From positions 4,890,501 to 4,954,500 of the forward strand of contig NZ_CP097267.1 in the NCBI RefSeq assembly GCF_028473605.1: 64,000 nt of DNA, written 5' to 3'. Numbering within the stretch: the first letter of the stretch is position 1; each line of letters opens with the position of its first letter. The notes beneath the pieces were generated by a model. That model made no database searches, had not been told where the DNA came from, and worked only from the letters and a program-made list of their open reading frames with translations. A program made the translations under genes and the position numbers. The stretch is from Acidovorax sp. NCPPB 3576 (GTDB taxonomy: Bacteria > Pseudomonadota > Gammaproteobacteria > Burkholderiales > Burkholderiaceae_C). Below are positions 1 through 8,106 of this stretch, one piece after another.

Positions 1-351
1 CTGCCCGCGCAGAACGCCACCGGCAACTGGATCAAGGTGGTGCAGCGCGTGCCGGTGCGCATCGCGATCGATGCCGAGCAATTGCGCGCCCATCCGCTGC
101 GCGTGGGGCTGTCCATGGACGTGACGGTGGACACGCAGGACCGCAGCGGCCACCTGCTGGCCGATGCGCCCCGCACCCAGGCCGTGGCGCAGACCGCCGT
201 GTATGACGACCTGGACAAGGGCGCCGGCGCCGACGTGGCCCGCATCATCGCCGCCAATGCCGGCCCGGGCTACAAGCCCACGCTGGCGGCCGCGCCGGCC
301 AAGGGCGCGGCGCAGGTCGCCATGGCGCCGGTCACGACCGCTTCGCACTGA
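1..351 (+). CDS. emrA: EmrA-type efflux periplasmic adaptor, C-terminal end (partial)
   Basis: The window opens inside this gene. The visible frame reads NATGNWIKVVQRVPVRI, which matches the conserved C-terminal part of EmrA/HlyD-family membrane fusion proteins (the NWxKVVQRxPVRI stretch). These adaptors link an inner-membrane MFS pump to an outer-membrane channel. It is followed after 108 nt by an EmrB-type pump on the same strand, so the two form the usual emrAB pair. The tail after about residue 70 is Ala/Pro/Lys-rich and lacks recognisable motifs. The start codon and the lipoyl/coiled-coil domains lie outside the window. The family is clear; the exported substrates cannot be told from this fragment. 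Confidence 0.85.
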   Translation: MPAQNATGNWIKVVQRVPVRIAIDAEQLRAHPLRVGLSMDVTVDTQDRSGHLLADAPRTQAVAQTAVYDDLDKGAGADVARIIAANAGPGYKPTLAAAPAKGAAQVAMAPVTTASH

Positions 352-459
352 TCCTGCGCGGGCCGCGGCTCGCGCCACGCTCGCCCCTCCAAAAGACAGA
401 CCCGCTGCGCACCGCCGCAGCGGGCCAGCCGTAGAACCACTCCCACAACACGCTGCCCC

Positions 460-2028
460 ATGTCTTCCCCCAACCCCCCTGCGCCCCAGGCGCCGCCGCC
501 CCTCGAAGGCAGCGCGCGCATGTGGGGCACGCTGGCCCTGTCGGCCGCGACGTTCATGAACGTGCTGGACACGTCCATCGCCAACGTGTCCCTGCCCGCC
601 ATCGCGGGCGACCTGGGCGTGAGCCCCACGCAAGGCACCTGGGTCATCACCAGCTTCGCGGTGGCCAATGCCATCGCGGTGCCGCTGACGGGCTGGCTGT
701 CGCAGCGCTTCGGGCAGGTGCGCCTGTTCGTGGCCAGCGTGACGCTGTTCGTCCTCGCCTCGCTGCTGTGCGGCATCGCGCCCAACATGGCCACGCTGAT
801 CGCCTTCCGCGCGCTGCAGGGCTTCGTGGCCGGGCCGATGATTCCGCTGTCGCAGTCGCTGCTGCTGTCCAGCTACCCGAAGGCGCTGGCCGGGCTGGCG
901 ATGGCGATGTGGTCGATGACGACGCTCGTCGCGCCGGTGATGGGGCCGCTCCTGGGCGGCTGGATCACTGACAACATGAGCTGGCCGTGGATCTTCTACA
1001 TCAACGTGCCGGTGGGCATCATGGCCGTGCTGGTCACCTGGAGCATCTTCCACAAGCGCGAATCCGAGCGGCGGGCGCTGCCCATCGACTCCATCGGCCT
1101 GGCGCTGCTGGTGATCTGGGTCGCGGCCATGCAGGTGATGCTGGACATCGGCAAGGAGCACGACTGGTTCGCCTCGCCCTGGGTCGTGGCCTGCGGCGTG
1201 GTGGCGGTGGTGGGCTTCGCCGCCTTCATGATCTGGGAGCGCGGCGAGCCGCACCCGGTGGTGGACCTCACGCTGTTCCGTATCCGCAACTTCTGGGCCG
1301 GCGCGCTGGCCACGTCGGTGGGCTACGGTCTGTTCTTCGGCAACGTGGTGCTGCTGCCGCTGTGGCTGCAGCAGTACATGGGCTACACCGCCACGCAGGC
1401 CGGCGAGGTGCTGGCGCCGGTGGGGCTGCTGGCGCTGGTGCTGTCGCCCGTGGTGGGCAAGAACATCGCCAAGGTGGACCCGCGGCGCTTCGCCACCTTC
1501 GCGTTCCTGGTGTTCGCGCTGGTGCTGTGGATGCGCTCGCGGTTCAACACCCAGGCCGACCTGACCACGATCATGGTGCCCACGATCATCCAGGGCATCG
1601 CCATGGCGTTCTTCTTCATCCCGCTGGTGACGATCACGCTGTCGGAGATCGCACCCGCGCGCATTCCGTCGGCCTCGGGGCTGTCGAACTTCATGCGCAT
1701 CACGGCGGGGGCCATCGGCACCTCGGTCTCGACCACGCTGTGGGAGCGGCGCGCCACGCTGCACCATGCCCAGCTCACCGAAGGGCTGCAGCAGGGCGGC
1801 ATCGCCGTGACGCAGACGCTGCAGGGGCTGCAGGCGGGCGGCCTCACGCCCGAACAGGCGCTGGCGCAGGTGGAGCGCATGGTGAACCAGCAGGCCTTCA
1901 TGCTGGCTGCCAACGACATCTTCTATGCGTCGGCCGTGCTGTTCCTGCTGCTGATTCCGCTGGTCTGGCTGGCCCACCCGGTGCGCCCCAGCGCCGGCAG
2001 CGCGGACGCCGCGGCCGGCGCGCACTGA
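460..2028 (+). CDS. emrB: DHA2-family MFS multidrug exporter, EmrB-type
   Basis: This 522-residue protein has the length and motifs of the 14-helix DHA2 drug:proton antiporters. FMNVLDTSIANVSLPAIAG in the first helix and WVITSFAVANAIAVPLTGWL in the second are EmrB signatures, and PVMGPLLGGWI is the motif-C region typical of antiporters. The C-terminus has a Gln/Gly-rich loop before the last helix (residues about 430-490), as in EmrB. It lies directly behind the EmrA fragment and should form the inner-membrane part of a tripartite pump; an outer-membrane factor could be encoded upstream of the window. I chose the ATG at 460 because the next in-frame Met is already in the first helix. Confidence 0.92.
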   Translation: MSSPNPPAPQAPPPLEGSARMWGTLALSAATFMNVLDTSIANVSLPAIAGDLGVSPTQGTWVITSFAVANAIAVPLTGWLSQRFGQVRLFVASVTLFVLASLLCGIAPNMATLIAFRALQGFVAGPMIPLSQSLLLSSYPKALAGLAMAMWSMTTLVAPVMGPLLGGWITDNMSWPWIFYINVPVGIMAVLVTWSIFHKRESERRALPIDSIGLALLVIWVAAMQVMLDIGKEHDWFASPWVVACGVVAVVGFAAFMIWERGEPHPVVDLTLFRIRNFWAGALATSVGYGLFFGNVVLLPLWLQQYMGYTATQAGEVLAPVGLLALVLSPVVGKNIAKVDPRRFATFAFLVFALVLWMRSRFNTQADLTTIMVPTIIQGIAMAFFFIPLVTITLSEIAPARIPSASGLSNFMRITAGAIGTSVSTTLWERRATLHHAQLTEGLQQGGIAVTQTLQGLQAGGLTPEQALAQVERMVNQQAFMLAANDIFYASAVLFLLLIPLVWLAHPVRPSAGSADAAAGAH

Positions 2029-2215
2029 GGCCGGGGCCGCCGGGCCGGGCCGAGGCGACTGTTGCGCCAAGGCCTCATTCCGGGGCACGGATGCAGGTGC
2101 CAGGCCGCCTGCGCATGCGATGTCATCACGGGTTCATCCGAGATTTCTACAAACGCGGGGCTGCCACCGGCGTCCGCCGGCCGGCGGCCCCTGCGTCAAA
2201 AAATCCAGACAACCC

Positions 2216-3856
2216 ATGACCCGCTCCTCTGCTTTCGCCCCCAACACCTTCCGCCGTGCGCGGATGCCCCTGGCCATCGCCCTGGCCCTTCCCGCGCTCC
2301 TGCTGGCGGGCTGCGGCGGCTCCGGCGACGGCACGCCCGCTGCCGAACAGGGCCGCTGGACCACCGGCGACCTGCATACCCACACGGTGCAATCGGACGA
2401 TTCGCGCACAACGCAGACGCTCGACTTCCTGCTCGGCAAGGCCTTCACCACCTACCGCCTGGACTGGATGGCGGTGACCAACCACCTGCGCTCGTCCAAG
2501 TATGACCACGCGGCCAACCTGCTGCCCGCGCCCAGGGCCTTCGCCTATGGCATGGAGGCCTATGAGATCCCGCGCATCCAGGCGCTGCAGGCCTCCGGCA
2601 ACTACGCCGGCAAGCTGATCTTCTCGGGGTTCGAGTGGGACATGCCCACGCACGACCACATCGGCGTGGGCCTCTTCGAGGGGTCCAGCGGCAGCCTGAA
2701 GACCTCCGCCAGCGGGGCCAAGGAATTCCAGTACCTGTTCACCACGGGCGCCGAATCGCTCTTCGACGCGGCGGACGTGGCCCGCTGGAAGGCCCAGTAC
2801 CCGCAGCGCTTCAACCAGACGGCCGACGACGCGCTCAAGGCCATCGCCTGGCTGAAGGCGAAGTACCCCGACACCAGCTACGCCCTGATCAACCACCCCT
2901 CGCGCAACCCGGGCAAGTATTCGATCGCCGACCTGCGCCAGATGAACGACCTGGCCCCGAAGATCGTGTTCGCCATCGAGGGCATGGTGGGCAACCAGCT
3001 CGAACCCGACCGCGGCGGCTACACCTCGGCCTACATCGACGCCAACCAACCCAACCGCACCTACGGCGGCACCGACGCCATCGTGGCGCAGCTGGGCGGC
3101 GTGTGGGACGCGCTGCTGGGCGAGGGCCGCCGCATCTGGAACATCGCCGATTCCGACTCGCACTTCGAGATCGATTCGAACAACAACAGCAGCGGCTACT
3201 ACCCGGGCGAATACGCCAAGAACCACGTCTGGCAGGCCAGCAAGGCGGAGGGCGGCATCGGCGGCCTGGTCGACAGCCTGCGCGCGGGCCGCAGCTTCGG
3301 CGTCTTCGGCGACCTCATCAACGCGCTGGACTTCAACGTGTACGCCCTGAGCGGCAAGGGCACCCTGGGCCAGGAGGTCAAGGCCGCGGCCGGCGAGAGC
3401 GTGACGGTGCGCATCCGCTTCAAGAGCCCGCCGGTCAACAACTACCAGCGTCCGGTGGCCAGCGGCAACCTGGGCAACATGACGCCCAAGGTGGACCACA
3501 TCGATCTCATCGCGGGCGACGTGGGCGAGCGCGCGCAGCCCGGCTCGGCCGCCTACCAGCAGGCCACCAACCCGACCACCCGCGTGGTGCGCCGGTTCAC
3601 GGCGGCCGACTGGACGCAGGACGGCGAGGGCTACTACGCCATGGAGATCCCGCTCACCATCGCCAAGAACCAGTACCTGCGCCTGCGCGGCACGAACCTG
3701 GGCGAGAACGTGGCCGGACTCACGGCCAACGGCGAACCGCTGGCGGACCAGGCCGTGACCACGTCCGACCCGGCCCAGCGCCACGACCAGATCAACGACC
3801 GCAACTACGGCAACCTCTGGTTCTATTCCAACCCGATCTTCGTGTCGGTGCGCTGA
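2216..3856 (+). CDS. Exported PHP-domain phosphoesterase-like lipoprotein
   Basis: The protein of 546 residues starts with a lipoprotein signal: positively charged N-terminus, hydrophobic stretch and lipobox LLAGC at about residue 32. It then carries metal-binding motifs of the PHP (polymerase and histidinol phosphatase) fold: GDLHTHTVQSDD, VTNHLRSS, SGFEWDMPTHDHIG, NHPSRNPGKY and IADSDSHFE. The motif order suggests a complete metal site, so it is probably an active metal-dependent hydrolase facing the periplasm. The ATG at 2216 is preferred over an upstream in-frame ATG at 2120 because it places the signal peptide at the N-terminus. It stands alone between an exporter and a convergent operon, so the context gives no substrate. 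A long antisense open frame over this gene is a GC artefact. Confidence 0.8.
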   Translation: MTRSSAFAPNTFRRARMPLAIALALPALLLAGCGGSGDGTPAAEQGRWTTGDLHTHTVQSDDSRTTQTLDFLLGKAFTTYRLDWMAVTNHLRSSKYDHAANLLPAPRAFAYGMEAYEIPRIQALQASGNYAGKLIFSGFEWDMPTHDHIGVGLFEGSSGSLKTSASGAKEFQYLFTTGAESLFDAADVARWKAQYPQRFNQTADDALKAIAWLKAKYPDTSYALINHPSRNPGKYSIADLRQMNDLAPKIVFAIEGMVGNQLEPDRGGYTSAYIDANQPNRTYGGTDAIVAQLGGVWDALLGEGRRIWNIADSDSHFEIDSNNNSSGYYPGEYAKNHVWQASKAEGGIGGLVDSLRAGRSFGVFGDLINALDFNVYALSGKGTLGQEVKAAAGESVTVRIRFKSPPVNNYQRPVASGNLGNMTPKVDHIDLIAGDVGERAQPGSAAYQQATNPTTRVVRRFTAADWTQDGEGYYAMEIPLTIAKNQYLRLRGTNLGENVAGLTANGEPLADQAVTTSDPAQRHDQINDRNYGNLWFYSNPIFVSVR

Positions 3857-3904
3857 AGGCGGGGCACGGCGGGGTGCCTGGCGCCCCTGGATGGCCGGGG
3901 CATG

Positions 3905-3967
3905 ATGCTACTAATTTAATAGCACAATGCCCTAGAAGAATATGCGCCAGAGCCCTTTTTGGCTCGA
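3905..3967 (+). repeat. Dispersed ~60-bp Comamonadaceae-type repeat, intergenic copy
   Basis: This AT-rich stretch in a GC-rich background begins TGCTACTAATTTAATAGC, continues with AATGCCCTAG and ends AGAGCCCTTTTTGGCT. Five other copies of the same layout occur at about 24866, 28013, 55241, 58416 and 62443. It lies in the 149-nt gap between two convergent genes. The T-run next to the GAGCCC block could help termination, but I see no strong hairpin. Confidence 0.75.
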
Positions 3968-4005
3968 TACCCGAGAGGCGGCAGGAGCGCGCGGCGCCCG
4001 TCGCC

Positions 4006-4683
4006 TCACGTCAGGGCGGCGCCGGCCGGCACCCCGTCCCCCGCGTGCCAGCGCGCCTGCAGCCACGCGGCGAACCCTTCCGGCGCGCGGGCGATGCGGC
4101 GGGCGCTGGTGATCACCCGCGGATCGCGCACCCACGCCACCGTCGCCTGCTGGGCGAGCAGCGCCTCGACCAGCCGCACGTCCTCGTGCGCCACGAGCGG
4201 CGCGAAGCCGCCCGCGCGCCGGTAGGCCGTGGACGAGACGCCGAGGTTGGCGCCGTGGATGTGCCGGTGGCCGTTGCGGTCCTGGTAGTGCGATGCGAAG
4301 GCCTGCGCCACGTGCAGGGGGTGCTCGTGCCAGTCTTCCACGCCGATGGTGCCGCACACGGCATCGCTCGCGCAGGCCAGCTGCGCCGTGATCCACTGCG
4401 GCGGCACGCGGGTGTCGGCGTCGGTGCAGCACAGCCAGCGGGCGCCGAGCCCGACCAGGTGGTCCATGCCCAGCGCCCGCGCCGCGCCGACGCAGCGCGC
4501 GCCGATCTCCACCACGTCGCAGCCCCTGGCGCGCGCCAGGGCCGCCGTGGCGTCCCGGCAGGCGTCGGCCACGACCACGATGCGCACGGGTTCCTGCACC
4601 TGAGCGGCCGCTGCGCGCACCGAATCCAGGCAGGCGCCGATGAGCGCGGCTTCATCGTGCGCCGGAATGCACACGCCGATCAT
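4006..4683 (-). CDS. Family 2 glycosyltransferase
   Basis: This 225-residue GT-A-fold protein starts MIGVCIPAHDEAALIGACL, the nucleotide-sugar binding start of family 2 glycosyltransferases. It has the donor-binding VVADACRD segment and the metal-binding CCTDADTRVPPQW (DxD-like). HEDVRLVEALL near residue 180 resembles the acceptor-side ED motif. The start at 4683 overlaps the stop of the upstream methyltransferase by four bases (ATGA), so the genes are translationally coupled. There are no membrane segments, so it is probably cytosolic. It is the last gene of the four-gene operon acyl-CoA dehydrogenase-like / PIG-L deacetylase / methyltransferase / glycosyltransferase, which suggests building or editing of a small glycoconjugate. 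Acceptor and donor are unknown. Confidence 0.85.
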   Translation of the reverse strand: MIGVCIPAHDEAALIGACLDSVRAAAAQVQEPVRIVVVADACRDATAALARARGCDVVEIGARCVGAARALGMDHLVGLGARWLCCTDADTRVPPQWITAQLACASDAVCGTIGVEDWHEHPLHVAQAFASHYQDRNGHRHIHGANLGVSSTAYRRAGGFAPLVAHEDVRLVEALLAQQATVAWVRDPRVITSARRIARAPEGFAAWLQARWHAGDGVPAGAALT

Positions 4684-5324
4684 GGGCTGCCCTCCGCCGC
4701 CCGGGCCAGGCGCTCCTGCGCGCCGCCCGCCTGTGCCACCGAGGTGTCGCCGCCGTTCTGCCACACGTCGATGCGCATGTCTTCGTCGCACCAGCCGCCC
4801 ACGTGGTCGAGCGCCAGGGTCTGCCGCGCCTGCGCATGCACGCCGTCGCCATGGGCCGGCGCATCGGCCACCGGCGCGCGCCAGTGGCACATCGCCAGGT
4901 GGCCGCCGCGTTGCAGATGCCCGGGCACCTGCGCGAGGAAGCGCGCGAAATCGGCCGGCGGCAGGTAATAGGCCAGTTCCGCCACCACGATGAGGTCGCT
5001 GGGGGCGTCGGGCCATTGCTGCGGAAAGGTCCAGTGCCGCAGCGCCACGTGGCCGGCGCCGTTCAGCGTGGCGGCGGCGCGCTCCAGCGCGGCCGGGCTG
5101 GCGTCGGATGCGATGAGCCGGTCGCACCGCGCCGCCAGCGCCACCGTGTTGCCGCCCACGGAGCAGCCGGGCTCGAAGCCCTGCGCATACCGGGCACGGG
5201 GGAGCGCGGCCAGCAGCAGGTCGCGCTTGCGGCGCTCGTACCAGCGCGTGTGCACGCCCCAGGGGTCGGCGCTGCGCGCATGCAGCTGATCGAAGTGCGC
5301 GGTATCGGCCAGTGGCGGGCCCAT
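4680..5324 (-). CDS. NodS-like SAM-dependent methyltransferase
   Basis: This protein of 214 residues has a class I methyltransferase fold: motif I is FEPGCSVGGNTVALA, followed by the acidic motif LIASDASPAALERA and the VVAELAYYLPP region. The N-terminus DPWGVHTRWYERRKRD resembles the NodS family, which N-methylates amino sugars of Nod-factor backbones. The next gene upstream is a PIG-L-type deacetylase that could expose an amine, so amine methylation after deacetylation is a reasonable inference. The start at 5324 is one base from the deacetylase stop. Cytosolic. The substrate is not known. Confidence 0.82.
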   Translation of the reverse strand: MGPPLADTAHFDQLHARSADPWGVHTRWYERRKRDLLLAALPRARYAQGFEPGCSVGGNTVALAARCDRLIASDASPAALERAAATLNGAGHVALRHWTFPQQWPDAPSDLIVVAELAYYLPPADFARFLAQVPGHLQRGGHLAMCHWRAPVADAPAHGDGVHAQARQTLALDHVGGWCDEDMRIDVWQNGGDTSVAQAGGAQERLARAAEGSP

Positions 5325-5325
5325 G

Positions 5326-6084
5326 TCAGGCCATCGTCCATTCGAAGGGGCCGCTCCAGGCCCGCAGCGCCGAAGGCGGCAGCACCGGCGCCACGCTGCC
5401 GTCGGGCTCGATCTGGCTCTGGAAGGCGCGCACCGCACGGGCCTTGGCCTGCACAAAGTCGTCGGCCACGGCGATGCGGTGCAGCACCTGGTGGCGCAAG
5501 CGGGCATGGGCCGCATGTTCGGGCACCAAGGCCCAGACGGGGTATTCGATGCAGCAAGCACCCGCGTTGCGGGCGGCCGCCAGAGCGGCCCGCGCGCAAG
5601 CTTCGTGATCGGGATGGCCGTCGTGGCGCCATGGAACGAAGACCGTGTCGCCCGGCGCCAGTTGCAACTTCGCCGCGAGCGCCCTTTCCTGCGCGGCCAC
5701 GCCGCCATCGGGCAGGCGCAACCGGACCACGGTGGCCGCAATGCCCAATTGCGCCAAGGCATCGGCAGACTCCTGCGGGCGGGTATGCCGCAGGCGTTCG
5801 GGCGGCCACACCGTCGATCCGGGATGGCTGGCCTCGCCGTCGGTGACCGCATAGACCCGCACCTCATGGCCCCGGCGCGCCAACTGCGCCACCGTGCCGC
5901 CGAGCACCAGCACCTCGTCGTCGGGGTGCGGGGCGACGACCACCACGCGGCTGAAGGGCGCCACCAGCGACTCGGGGGTGGCGCAGATCCAGCGCTGCGG
6001 CTGCGCCAGCGGCACCGGCGTGTCCGAGGGCACGGCAGGCAGCCGGCGGGCGGCGGGCTTGTGGGATGCGATCAAAGCGTCCAC
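5326..6084 (-). CDS. PIG-L / LmbE family deacetylase
   Basis: The protein contains the family signature VVVAPHPDDEVLVLGG (zinc-binding HPDDE), and the later H-D/G-H-xDH element is seen as WRHDGHPDHEA. PIG-L/LmbE enzymes are zinc-dependent N-deacetylases of GlcNAc-type substrates such as GlcNAc-PI and mycothiol or bacillithiol precursors. No ATG lies close to the domain. I take GTG at 6084 (VDALIASHKP) because it has a GGAG ribosome site about 7 nt upstream and overlaps the previous gene by only 13 nt; the alternative ATG at 6150 would overlap by 79 nt. This gives 252 residues. It is the second gene of the operon with the acyl-CoA dehydrogenase-like protein, methyltransferase and glycosyltransferase. 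Confidence 0.85.
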   Translation of the reverse strand: MDALIASHKPAARRLPAVPSDTPVPLAQPQRWICATPESLVAPFSRVVVVAPHPDDEVLVLGGTVAQLARRGHEVRVYAVTDGEASHPGSTVWPPERLRHTRPQESADALAQLGIAATVVRLRLPDGGVAAQERALAAKLQLAPGDTVFVPWRHDGHPDHEACARAALAAARNAGACCIEYPVWALVPEHAAHARLRHQVLHRIAVADDFVQAKARAVRAFQSQIEPDGSVAPVLPPSALRAWSGPFEWTMA

Positions 6085-7121
6085 GCACTGTCTCCAGGAA
6101 GGGTTTCGCCGGCCTCTGCCGCCAGGCGGCCCAGCACCGCCAAGTCCCATTCGGCATGGCTTTGGCGCAGGAAGACCGAAAGATCCGCCACGCGTTGGGC
6201 GTGGGCGGCGTCACGGCACAAGGGACCGGCTCCCAGGGCGCGCCCCACGCGGTCGAGCGTGGCGGACGCCGCCGCCTCCACGGTGCCGCGCACCTGCAGG
6301 GCCTCGCGGCGGCCGAACGCCCGGCCGCCCGCCCGGTGCGCATCGATGGCGGCGGCGGCATGGCGCAGTGCATGGGCGGACGCGGACAGCGCGCAGTCCA
6401 CCGCGCCCAGGTGGGCAGCCAGCAGATCGTCCGCCGCCGCGCCGCGCTGCTGCACCCGTTCGCGCAGCCGTTGCGCCACCGCGGCGGCGGCGCCGTGCCA
6501 GCAGGCGGCGATGCCGGCCGCGCCGTGCCAGAACCCCGGCCGGTCCAGGTAGGCGCCAGGCGCACCCACGGGCCATGCCGGCACCGCATCGAACAGCACA
6601 TCGACGCTGGCGGTATCGGCCATGCCCACGGCGTGCCAGCCCTCGCGGGTGACGGTCACCCGGGGATGGTGCATGGACACGGCAATGAGTTGGACCTGCC
6701 CGTCCGCGTCGCGGGCGGTGGCCAGGGCCGCACTGACGCCTGAGGCGCCCGAGCACCAGCTTTTGCGGCCCGAGACGACAAAGCCCCCGGCGGCGTCCGG
6801 GGCCAGTTGCAGTTCGGCACCGGCCGGTCCGCCCGCCGCCCACACGCCCCACAGGCCCTGCGACGGATCGACCGCACGGATCAACGTTGCGGCAGCGCCT
6901 TCGCCCAGAATCTCCCGCGCGATGCCGACCGCGTCGAGATGGGATTCGAACAGCTTGCCGATGGCGGCGTTCTCCCCCGTTACCTTCGCCAGCCAGCGAA
7001 AGCGTGCGGCCGTGGAGGACGCCGCCGCAGGGTCGGCGTCGAACGCATGGATCTGATCCAGCGCGTGGCGCACGGGGGTGCCGAAAGGGAAATCGGTGGG
7101 GGGCAGGGGGTCGCGGCGCAT
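6072..7121 (-). CDS. Acyl-CoA dehydrogenase-like flavoprotein, IS inserted just before its start
   Basis: The frame encodes 349 residues resembling acyl-CoA dehydrogenases: SGRKSWCSGASGVSAALATA corresponds to the beta-domain flavin/substrate region, and the helical C-terminal half follows. It is shorter than the usual 380 or so residues, and the N-terminal helical domain looks abbreviated. An IS5-family element ends 3 bp from the TAA duplication that sits next to the start codon (ATG at 7119-7121). Removing the element restores a short open frame upstream with no other ATG, so the coding region is probably intact, while its promoter and ribosome site are displaced. It heads the operon with PIG-L deacetylase, methyltransferase and glycosyltransferase. 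Expression may now depend on IS sequences or be lost. An internal frame continuing into the IS reflects read-through only. Confidence 0.72.
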   Translation of the reverse strand: MRRDPLPPTDFPFGTPVRHALDQIHAFDADPAAASSTAARFRWLAKVTGENAAIGKLFESHLDAVGIAREILGEGAAATLIRAVDPSQGLWGVWAAGGPAGAELQLAPDAAGGFVVSGRKSWCSGASGVSAALATARDADGQVQLIAVSMHHPRVTVTREGWHAVGMADTASVDVLFDAVPAWPVGAPGAYLDRPGFWHGAAGIAACWHGAAAAVAQRLRERVQQRGAAADDLLAAHLGAVDCALSASAHALRHAAAAIDAHRAGGRAFGRREALQVRGTVEAAASATLDRVGRALGAGPLCRDAAHAQRVADLSVFLRQSHAEWDLAVLGRLAAEAGETLPGDSAWTL

Positions 7122-7127
7122 CCCTAA

Positions 7128-7971
7128 GAGCCTGTTCAAAGTCTTTTGAGCAGTAGCGCCAAGAACGCCAGGTGAATCAACTGCAGGCTGGTGTTGAGCA
7201 GTCTCTCGCAGTTCTTCCACAACCGCCGGTTCTTCTCCAGCCATGCAAAACTACGCTCAACCACCCAGCGTTGGGGCATCACCTTGAACGTATGCAGTTC
7301 ACTGCGCTTGGCAATCTGCACCCTGACATGTCCGCCCAGAATGTCTTGGACGCCCTGAGCGAAAGGTTTACCCACATAGCCGCTGTCACACAGCAGGGTT
7401 TGCATCCGACCCAGAGCTGGTTTGCAGCGCTGCAGTGCCTGCAAGGCCCCTTTGCGGTCCGTCACCTCTGCTGTGGTCACCGCAATGGCATGCGGCAGTC
7501 CTTGGGTGTCCACTGCAATGTGGCGCTTGATGCCGGAGACCTTCTTGCCCGCGTCATAGCCCTTCGAGGCCGCCGTGTCCGTGTTCTTCACGCTCTGCGC
7601 GTCCACGATCAAGAACGCGCTGCAGGCGCTGCGCCCCAGTCTCTCTCGGACCACGCCAACCTGATTTTTTTAAAGCCTGCTGAAGCAGGCTGCCACCCTC
7701 ACGCGGCTCACTCCAGATCGCAAAGTACGCGTGCACAGTGCGCCACTTGGGGAAATCCTCGGGCAGCATGCGCCACTGGCAACCGCTTCTGAGCAGGTAC
7801 AGCACTGCACAGAACACCTCGTACAAATCCACCCTGCGCGGCGCAGTCTTCCTGCGCGCACTCTCCAGCAGCGGCTTGACGGTCTCGAATTGTTCGCGAC
7901 TGATGTCGCTGGGATAGCTCTTTCTCACTTCCCGAGCTTCTCACACCCTCAGCGAGACTTTGAACAGGCTC
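7128..7971 (-). mobile_element. IS5-family (IS427-group-like) insertion sequence, 844 bp, complete
   Basis: The element is bounded by perfect 17-bp inverted repeats GAGCCTGTTCAAAGTCT (7128-7144 and complement at 7955-7971). It is flanked by a 3-bp direct repeat TAA at 7125-7127 and 7972-7974, a TNA-type target duplication. It carries one two-frame DDE transposase on the minus strand. Length, ends, target and split transposase fit the IS427 group of IS5. Perfect ends and duplication suggest a fairly recent insertion. It separates the acyl-CoA dehydrogenase-like operon from sequence next to a dienelactone hydrolase. Confidence 0.93.
7136..7928 (-). CDS. IS5-family transposase in two frames (OrfA/OrfB, frameshift at A7)
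   Basis: OrfA (7554-7928, 124 residues) starts MRKSYPSDISREQFE and has the helix-rich DNA-binding part with the conserved LRSGCQWRMLPEDFP motif of IS5 transposases. OrfB (open from about 7673 down to 7136) has the DDE catalytic core: LIVDAQSVKNTD, LLCDSGYVGKPF and VVERSFAWLEKNRRL. OrfB lies in the +1 frame relative to OrfA. The overlap contains a run of seven A on the coding strand (7666-7672), where transcriptional slippage or +1 ribosomal shifting could make the fused enzyme. Both parts look undamaged, so the element may be active. Confidence 0.9.
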
Positions 7972-8106
7972 TAAGACGCTAGGGGGAGGCCATCGGCGAT
8001 CGTGTCAGCCTGCGCCCACTGCCGCTGTGGGACGCCGCTCGGCCGCCCCCGGTGTCCGGCAGGCACCCGTCCGGGCCCCGCCGCCGGTCTGCCGGACCGG
8101 GCCGGC

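Noticed and set aside
7172..7792. Plus-strand open frame of 206 codons across the insertion sequence
   Set aside because: It lies opposite the transposase catalytic core and has no motif of its own. The minus-strand DDE signature explains the conservation.
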